Shown: piece by piece, positions 6,556 through 9,501 of the stretch | Layout of the letters: the number at the start of each line of letters is the position of its first letter | How positions within the stretch are numbered: the stretch's first letter is position 1 | Assembly (NCBI GenBank): GCA_030430125.1 | Contig: JAUIGA010000103.1 | Coordinates: 1-9,501 of the forward strand | Length of the DNA: 9,501 bases | Direction of reading: 5' to 3' | Source: Chloroflexia bacterium | GTDB taxonomy: Bacteria; Chloroflexota; Chloroflexia; Thermomicrobiales; UBA6265 | Made by a program: the position numbers and the translations under genes | The notes under the pieces: model-generated | Told to the model about the DNA's origin: nothing | Seen by the model: the letters and a program-made list of their open reading frames with translations, nothing else | Databases searched by the model: none

Positions 6556-7743
6556 CTACGACCCCACCTTGATGACGATCGCGTCGCCCTGACCACCTCC
6601 GGAACAGATCGCGGCCACACCGATGCCGCCGCCGCGCTCTTCCAGCTCCTGGATCAGGGTGATGACGATGCGTGCGCCGCTCGCGCCGATCGGGTGCCCC
6701 AGCGCAACCGCGCCTCCGTTGACGTTCACCTTCTCGAGATCGAGTCCGAGCCGCTGGCTGGAGATCAACGTTACGCTGGCGAATGCCTCGTTGATCTCGA
6801 AAAGATCGACGGCATCGACCGAAACGCCGGCCCGTTCGAGCGCCGTTTCGATCGCCATCGCTGGCGTGTAGGCCAGGTACGGCGCGTCCCAGGCGGAGGC
6901 GGCATGGCCAAGCACAGTGGCGCGTGGCGTGATCCCGTTGTCCCTGGCCCACGACTCGGACGCGACCACGATCGACGCCGCACCGTCGTTGACCCCCGGC
7001 GCGTTCCCCGCGGTCACCGTCGAAGCGGGATCGAACGCCGGTCGCAGTTTCGCCAGCGCCTCCGCCGATGTGTCGGCTCTCGGGGCCTCGTCGGTGTCGA
7101 CCACTGCGACCTGGCCCTTGCGACCCGGTACCTCCACCGGCGCGATCTCCCTCGCCATGCGCCCGGTGGCGATCGCCGAGACCGCTCGCTGGTGGGACCG
7201 CAGTGCCCAGGCGTCCTGCTCCTCGCGAGAAACCTGCTCCTCGGCGGCGACGTTGCCTCCGTGGATGCCCATGTGGCAACTATCGAGCGCGCACATCAGC
7301 CCGTCGGAGATCATCATGTCCTCGAAAACACCGTCGCCCATGCGGTACCCGTACCGGCCCTGGCGCACGATGTACGGGGCATTGCTCATGCTCTCCATGC
7401 CACCGGCGGCGATCACGCGGTAGTCGCCGGCTCGGATCATGGAGTCGGCCAGGGTGATGGCCCGCATGCCGGAGCCGCAGACGCGGTTGATCGTTTCGGC
7501 GGTGACGGTACGGTCGAGTCCGATCCCCATCGCGACCTGTCGAGCCGGGTTCTGACCGGCCCCACCCTGCAGCACCTGCCCGAAGATGACATGCTCCACC
7601 TGGCCGCGCTCGACGTCCGCCCGGTCGAGGCTCGCCGCCAATGCGCGCTGTCCAAGCTGCACCGCGGTCAGTGAGGCAAGTCCCCCGCCGAGTCTCCCGA
7701 ATGGCGTGCGAGCACCACCGATCAGCACACTTCGCTCGCCCAT
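6556..7743 (-). CDS. Thiolase (acetyl-CoA C-acyltransferase)
   Basis: A 395-residue thiolase that cleaves 3-ketoacyl-CoA with CoA, or condenses two acetyl-CoA in reverse. The full catalytic set is present: nucleophile Cys89 in NRVCGSGMRAI, the NEAFA motif, His350 in GGAVALGHPIGASG, and Cys380 in AICSGGGQGDA. These positions almost equal Cys89, His348 and Cys378 of the Zoogloea enzyme, so the protein is complete and of the acetyl-CoA acetyltransferase type (AtoB/PhaA-like), although chain-length preference cannot be read. ATG at 7743 was chosen because MGERSVLIGGARTPFG is the normal family start and GAGAGGA lies upstream. The open frame reaches back to 7911, but those 56 residues are arginine-rich and unlike thiolase. 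It follows the acyl-CoA dehydrogenase after 208 nt and is 4 nt from the next gene. Confidence 0.94.
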   Translation of the reverse strand: MGERSVLIGGARTPFGRLGGGLASLTAVQLGQRALAASLDRADVERGQVEHVIFGQVLQGGAGQNPARQVAMGIGLDRTVTAETINRVCGSGMRAITLADSMIRAGDYRVIAAGGMESMSNAPYIVRQGRYGYRMGDGVFEDMMISDGLMCALDSCHMGIHGGNVAAEEQVSREEQDAWALRSHQRAVSAIATGRMAREIAPVEVPGRKGQVAVVDTDEAPRADTSAEALAKLRPAFDPASTVTAGNAPGVNDGAASIVVASESWARDNGITPRATVLGHAASAWDAPYLAYTPAMAIETALERAGVSVDAVDLFEINEAFASVTLISSQRLGLDLEKVNVNGGAVALGHPIGASGARIVITLIQELEERGGGIGVAAICSGGGQGDAIVIKVGS

Positions 7744-7951
7744 GATGTATCTATCCTCTCGCCTTCGGGGCATCCGTCTACCGGGGGCCTGTTCCGCGCG
7801 CATCACACCTTCAGAACCCTGAGCCGCACCACTCCAGGCTGATCGAGCGGTGGATAGCCAGGTAGCTTCTCGATGCACGCGGTGGAGGGCCGTGCCGGCA
7901 CGGTGCGACATCGAAACATGGCGCCCTTACCGAGCCGGCAGGGATTTACCC
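7744..7951 (-). other. 208-nt gap between acyl-CoA dehydrogenase and thiolase, with 14-bp palindrome
   Basis: This is the widest non-coding gap in the window. It contains the perfect palindrome CCGTGCCGGCACGG at 7890-7903. I could not find a convincing -35/-10 pair on the minus strand or a stem followed by a T-run. The gap may hold an internal promoter with an operator for the thiolase-to-aldehyde-dehydrogenase genes, but the evidence is only its size and the palindrome. The reading frame across it (to 7911) does not resemble a protein family I know. Confidence 0.35.
7890..7903. promoter_or_regulatory. Candidate operator: perfect 14-bp palindrome
   Basis: CCGTGCCGGCACGG is its own reverse complement with no central spacer and lies about 147 nt before the thiolase start. 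Size and symmetry would suit a dimeric repressor, and acyl-CoA catabolic operons are often controlled by TetR-type regulators. No regulator gene is in the window, and I recognise no known consensus. The sequence is GC-rich, so chance is a real alternative. Confidence 0.25.
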
Positions 7952-9172
7952 CTACGCCAACACAGCCTCGTGTGACTCCTGCTCGAACCCGACCGCGGGC
8001 GGCTGGGGACAGCGAAGCGGCTTGTCCTCGCGATACCCGAGGGCGTAGTCCGCCTGCAGCAGTTGATGGACCTCGCGGGTGCCCTCATAGATCACCGCGC
8101 CGCGCGCATTCCGCAGGAAGCGTTCGACCGGGTACTCGTTCGAGAAACCATACGAACCATGGATTTGGACTGCGTCGTCGGCCGACTGCAGCGCAACATC
8201 GCAGGCGTACCATTTGGAGAGCGAGGTTTCCTTGGTATTGCGAATACCTCGATTCTTGAGCTCGGCGGCCTTCATCACCAGCAGCCGCGACGCATCCTCG
8301 CCCGCGACCATCTTCGCAATCATCTGCTTGACGAGTTGGTGGTTCCCGATCGGCACCCCAAAGGTCTCGCGCTCGTTTGCATACCGCACACTGGCATCGA
8401 GTGCGGCGCGGGTCAGACCGACCGCGCCGGCGCCAACCGTGAATCGACCCTGGTCGATGCAGCTCATCGCGATCTTGAAGCCTTCGCCTTCCTCACCGAT
8501 CCGATTGGCGGCTGGCACGCGAACGTTGTTGAACGCCAGCTCTCCGGTGTTGCCGGCGCGCACACCCAACTTGCCCTTGATGCTGGCGGTGGTGAGACCT
8601 TCCATTCCGCGTTCGACGACGAACGCGCACAGTCCCCGGTGTTTCTGGCTGCGATCGAGACTCGCGAACACAAGGAAGTGGTCGGCGACGTCCGCCAGCG
8701 AGATCCACATCTTGGCGCCATTGAGGATGTAGTCGTCGCCATCCCTCACCACCGTCGATTCGATCGCCCCCGCGTCGGAGCCGGCGTTCGGCTCGGTCAG
8801 GGCAAACGTGGCGATCTTCTCGCCTCGCGCCTGCGGCGTCAGCCATCGCTGCTTTTGCTCTTCGGTGGCCCACTGCCACAGCGAGAGACTATTCAGGCCG
8901 ACGTGGACGCTCATGATCACGCGAAGAAAGGTATCGACGTATTCGAGCTCCTCGCAGGCAAGCGCAAGGCTGACGTAGTCCAGCCCGAGCCCACCGTATT
9001 CCTCCGGAATCGGCAGACCCAGAATCCCGGCCTCGCCCATTTTGTCGAGCACTTCGCGGTGGAACTCGCCCCGAGCATCCCAATCGTGGATGTACGGCGC
9101 GACCTCTCTCGCGGCAAACTCGCGCACCATGTCGCGAACCTGGATCTGTTCTTCCGTCAGTGAGAAGTCCAT
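7952..9172 (-). CDS. Acyl-CoA dehydrogenase
   Basis: A 406-residue FAD enzyme that forms the alpha-beta double bond of an acyl-CoA and gives electrons to ETF. The start MDFSLTEEQ is the standard family N-terminus. FALTEPNAGSDA (123-134) and KMWIS (154-158) form the flavin/substrate region, ERETFGVPIGNHQLVK spans 267-282, and QIHGSYGFSNEYPVER spans 336-351. The probable catalytic base is Glu363 in VIYEGTREVHQ, the position used by short/medium-chain enzymes. The tail LLQADYALGYREDKP is longer than in minimal members. ATG at 9172 was preferred to 9298, because the extra 42 residues are unlike the family and overlap the upstream gene. AAGG lies 4 nt and AAAGG about 14 nt before the start, so the ribosome site is weak. 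It is the first gene of this catabolic group, 73 nt after the partial upstream gene. Substrate (straight-chain, branched or glutaryl-type) is not decided by the sequence. Confidence 0.94.
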   Translation of the reverse strand: MDFSLTEEQIQVRDMVREFAAREVAPYIHDWDARGEFHREVLDKMGEAGILGLPIPEEYGGLGLDYVSLALACEELEYVDTFLRVIMSVHVGLNSLSLWQWATEEQKQRWLTPQARGEKIATFALTEPNAGSDAGAIESTVVRDGDDYILNGAKMWISLADVADHFLVFASLDRSQKHRGLCAFVVERGMEGLTTASIKGKLGVRAGNTGELAFNNVRVPAANRIGEEGEGFKIAMSCIDQGRFTVGAGAVGLTRAALDASVRYANERETFGVPIGNHQLVKQMIAKMVAGEDASRLLVMKAAELKNRGIRNTKETSLSKWYACDVALQSADDAVQIHGSYGFSNEYPVERFLRNARGAVIYEGTREVHQLLQADYALGYREDKPLRCPQPPAVGFEQESHEAVLA

Positions 9173-9214
9173 TCTGCCTTGGGTACCTTTCTGCGCTTCT
9201 GGGCCCAACGTCAA

Positions 9215-9237
9215 TGTCGCCCGCTCGGGACAGTATA
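9215..9237 (-). promoter_or_regulatory. Possible promoter -10 with adjoining imperfect inverted repeat
   Basis: On the minus strand TATACT (9237-9232) differs from the -10 consensus at one base. It is followed at once by TGTCCCGAGCGGGCGACA (9232-9215), an imperfect inverted repeat whose outer TGTC/GACA arms match exactly. Transcription from here would begin about 60 nt before the acyl-CoA dehydrogenase ATG. No good -35 lies 16-18 nt upstream of TATACT. A TTGACG at 9214-9209 has no matching -10. It is a plausible promoter-operator for the operon, but weak. Confidence 0.25.
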
Positions 9238-9245
9238 CGGCACCG

Positions 9246-9501
9246 TTACGGCCCATTCTGCTTTGCGATGCGGGGCCCGCGAACGATCTCGCCGGCATGC
9301 AACACGACCGTCTCGCCGTCAGATGAGCGGTTCAGGATGAGCCCACCGTCATGGGTGATTCCCGTCTGCACGCCAACGATCTCGGCCTGTGGCAGCCGCA
9401 CGGCAACCTCGACGTCAGCCCAGGCCAACCGCCGTTGCAGGTCTGCCAGGTCGGTGTCCGACAGGGAATTTTCGATCATGAAGTCGGACCATATACGACC
9501 C
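9246..9501 (-). CDS. birA: C-terminal end of probable biotin-protein ligase (BirA), 5' end outside window
   Basis: The frame is open to the right edge and stops with TAA at 9248-9246, giving about 84 residues. The internal ATG at 9479 is unlikely to be the true start, because the frame continues upstream as GRIWSDF. The region VEVAVRLPQAEIVGVQTGI, followed by THDGGLILNRSSDGETVVLHAGEIVRG, lines up well with the small SH3-like C-terminal domain of biotin ligases. The shared pattern is EIxG, then GIxxxGxLxL, then GEI, as at the end of E. coli BirA. Only this domain is visible; the catalytic biotin-binding domain (GRGRxG) would lie outside. Biotin ligase loads biotin onto acyl-CoA carboxylases, which would fit next to acyl-CoA catabolism. 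Since this domain is short and variable, the call is moderate. Confidence 0.55.
   Translation of the reverse strand, partial: GRIWSDFMIENSLSDTDLADLQRRLAWADVEVAVRLPQAEIVGVQTGITHDGGLILNRSSDGETVVLHAGEIVRGPRIAKQNGP

Noticed and set aside
6532..7674. 380-codon plus-strand open frame opposite the thiolase
   Set aside because: The thiolase has every catalytic residue in place. The opposite frame shows only a low-complexity shadow rich in Asp, Arg and His.
7744..7911. N-terminal extension of the thiolase to an ATG at 7911
   Set aside because: The 56 extra residues are Arg-rich and unlike thiolase. The normal family start and a ribosome site are at 7743.
8063..9163. 366-codon plus-strand open frame opposite the acyl-CoA dehydrogenase
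   Set aside because: Antisense shadow of a conserved gene, with no domain and no supported start.
9173..9298. N-terminal extension of the acyl-CoA dehydrogenase to an ATG at 9298
   Set aside because: It would overlap the upstream gene, and the extra 42 residues do not match the family, which begins MDFSLTEEQ.

Overview
The window is a high-GC bacterial segment in which every gene I can support lies on the minus strand, so transcription runs from the right edge to the left edge. Nine protein genes are present. Seven are complete, one is cut by the right edge (start missing) and one by the left edge (only the last few residues or the stop missing). I see no rRNA, tRNA, CRISPR array, insertion sequence or phage gene. 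Gene content, GC-rich codon use and protein character suggest a Chloroflexota (Thermomicrobia-like) or similar high-GC bacterium. This is inference only, because there is no phylogenetic marker in the window.

Layout in the direction of transcription: the C-terminal end of a probable biotin-protein ligase (9501-9246); a 73-nt gap with a possible promoter; an acyl-CoA dehydrogenase (9172-7952); a 208-nt gap holding a 14-bp perfect palindrome; a thiolase (7743-6556); a gamma-carbonic-anhydrase-type hexapeptide-repeat protein (6551-5970); an enoyl-CoA hydratase (5968-5177); ETF beta (5180-4422); ETF alpha (4368-3373); a FixC-type ETF-quinone oxidoreductase (3297-1999); a VOC/glyoxalase-fold protein (1981-1598); and a P5C-dehydrogenase-type aldehyde dehydrogenase (1560 to beyond 1). 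From the thiolase leftwards the genes are separated by -4 to 75 nt, which fits one operon. The acyl-CoA dehydrogenase may belong to the same transcript.

Taken together this is an acyl-CoA oxidation module with its own electron outlet. The dehydrogenase desaturates an acyl-CoA and passes electrons to ETF, FixC passes them towards quinone, the crotonase hydrates the enoyl-CoA, and the thiolase cleaves the 3-ketoacyl-CoA. No 3-hydroxyacyl-CoA dehydrogenase is encoded here, and no FixX ferredoxin follows fixC. The mixture of acyl-CoA dehydrogenase, crotonase, CaiE/PaaY-like hexapeptide protein and FixABC recalls the cai/fix carnitine genes of enterobacteria, although no CoA transferase or ligase is present. 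The two terminal genes (VOC and aldehyde dehydrogenase) suggest a link to amino-acid or aldehyde catabolism. The individual families are all known. The points worth attention are the combination of genes, the missing FixX and HBD partners, and two palindromes in the gaps.
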